Part shown: positions 63,857-64,000 of the stretch, piece by piece
Position numbering within the stretch: position 1 is the stretch's first letter
Layout: each line of letters begins with the position of its first letter
Assembly (NCBI RefSeq): GCF_024273195.1
Contig: NZ_JAMZCU010000004.1
Location: forward strand, 280,919-344,918
Direction of reading: 5' to 3'
Length of the DNA: 64,000 nucleotides
DNA from: Devosia ureilytica
Lineage (GTDB): Bacteria > Pseudomonadota > Alphaproteobacteria > Rhizobiales > Devosiaceae
Position numbers and translations under genes: made by a program
Notes under the pieces: model-generated
Told to the model about the DNA's origin: nothing
The model's database searches: none
The model's input: the letters and a program-made list of their open reading frames with translations, nothing else

Positions 63857-64000
63857 AGCCGTCCGCAAACCCGGACACTATCACCACACACCGTCCGACT
63901 ATCCAGACATCTCAGCCCCAACCACCAGCCCCTCTCGCCCCAAAACCCCAGTAAATCCAGCACTGGCACGCTTCGTGCAAGTTCTCCCCCAACAATCAGG

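Noticed and set aside
63506..63969. Short open frames in the terminal repeat region
   Set aside because: They read through 174-bp repeats, repeat the same peptide and have no ribosome sites or conserved features.

Overview
The window reads as a chromosomal segment of a GC-rich alphaproteobacterium, most likely order Hyphomicrobiales and possibly Devosiaceae (Devosia-like). The basis is gene content: a rhizobial-type exo polysaccharide cluster, a ugp operon with its own phosphodiesterase, and many ABC importers with one-gene regulators. The genus is inference. I see no rRNA, tRNA, insertion sequence, phage gene or CRISPR array.

Layout. (1) 1-10738: the 5' end of a LacI regulator, an Lrp-type regulator divergent from an AceE-like thiamine-diphosphate enzyme, then a dipeptide/oligopeptide-type ABC importer with a fused double ATPase, a class V aminotransferase and a GntR regulator. 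(2) 10763-18243: a divergent catabolic locus. A creatininase-family amidohydrolase and a RidA-like protein face an operon with an NMT1/THI5-type importer, a cytosine-deaminase-like amidohydrolase, an FAD oxidase and a flavodoxin-fold NAD(P)H reductase. It looks like uptake and breakdown of a small nitrogen compound whose identity I cannot read from sequence. (3) 18274-22313: an lptD-lptE-like pair and an unknown four-cysteine protein. (4) 22423-38785: a succinoglycan-like exopolysaccharide cluster (exoF, exoK, exoV, flippase, polymerase, exoY, galU/exoN, exoP, exoM, exoA, exoL, exoO and one more glycosyltransferase), with no acyltransferase genes and fewer glycosyltransferases than the succinoglycan octasaccharide needs. 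(5) 39032-45906: an Opp/Dpp-type importer with a LacI regulator and two paired operator-like palindromes, more likely for an oligosaccharide than a peptide. (6) 46047-55315: a degenerate GGDEF protein, a Na/phosphate cotransporter-like protein, and ugpBAEC with a glycerophosphodiesterase, a GlpR-like regulator and an HAD phosphatase. Palindromes with GlpR-type half-sites lie in the divergent promoter. (7) 55346-63305: a Liv-type importer with an alpha/beta hydrolase, facing a PAS-LuxR regulator and a PAS-AAA-Fis sigma-54 activator. (8) 63313-64000: non-coding 174-bp tandem repeats.

The region is mainly accessory nutrient uptake arranged as importer, enzyme and regulator units, interrupted by one envelope/exopolysaccharide block. 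Four of the five substrate-binding-protein genes are followed by a strong stem-loop before the next gene, which would favour extra binding protein over membrane components.
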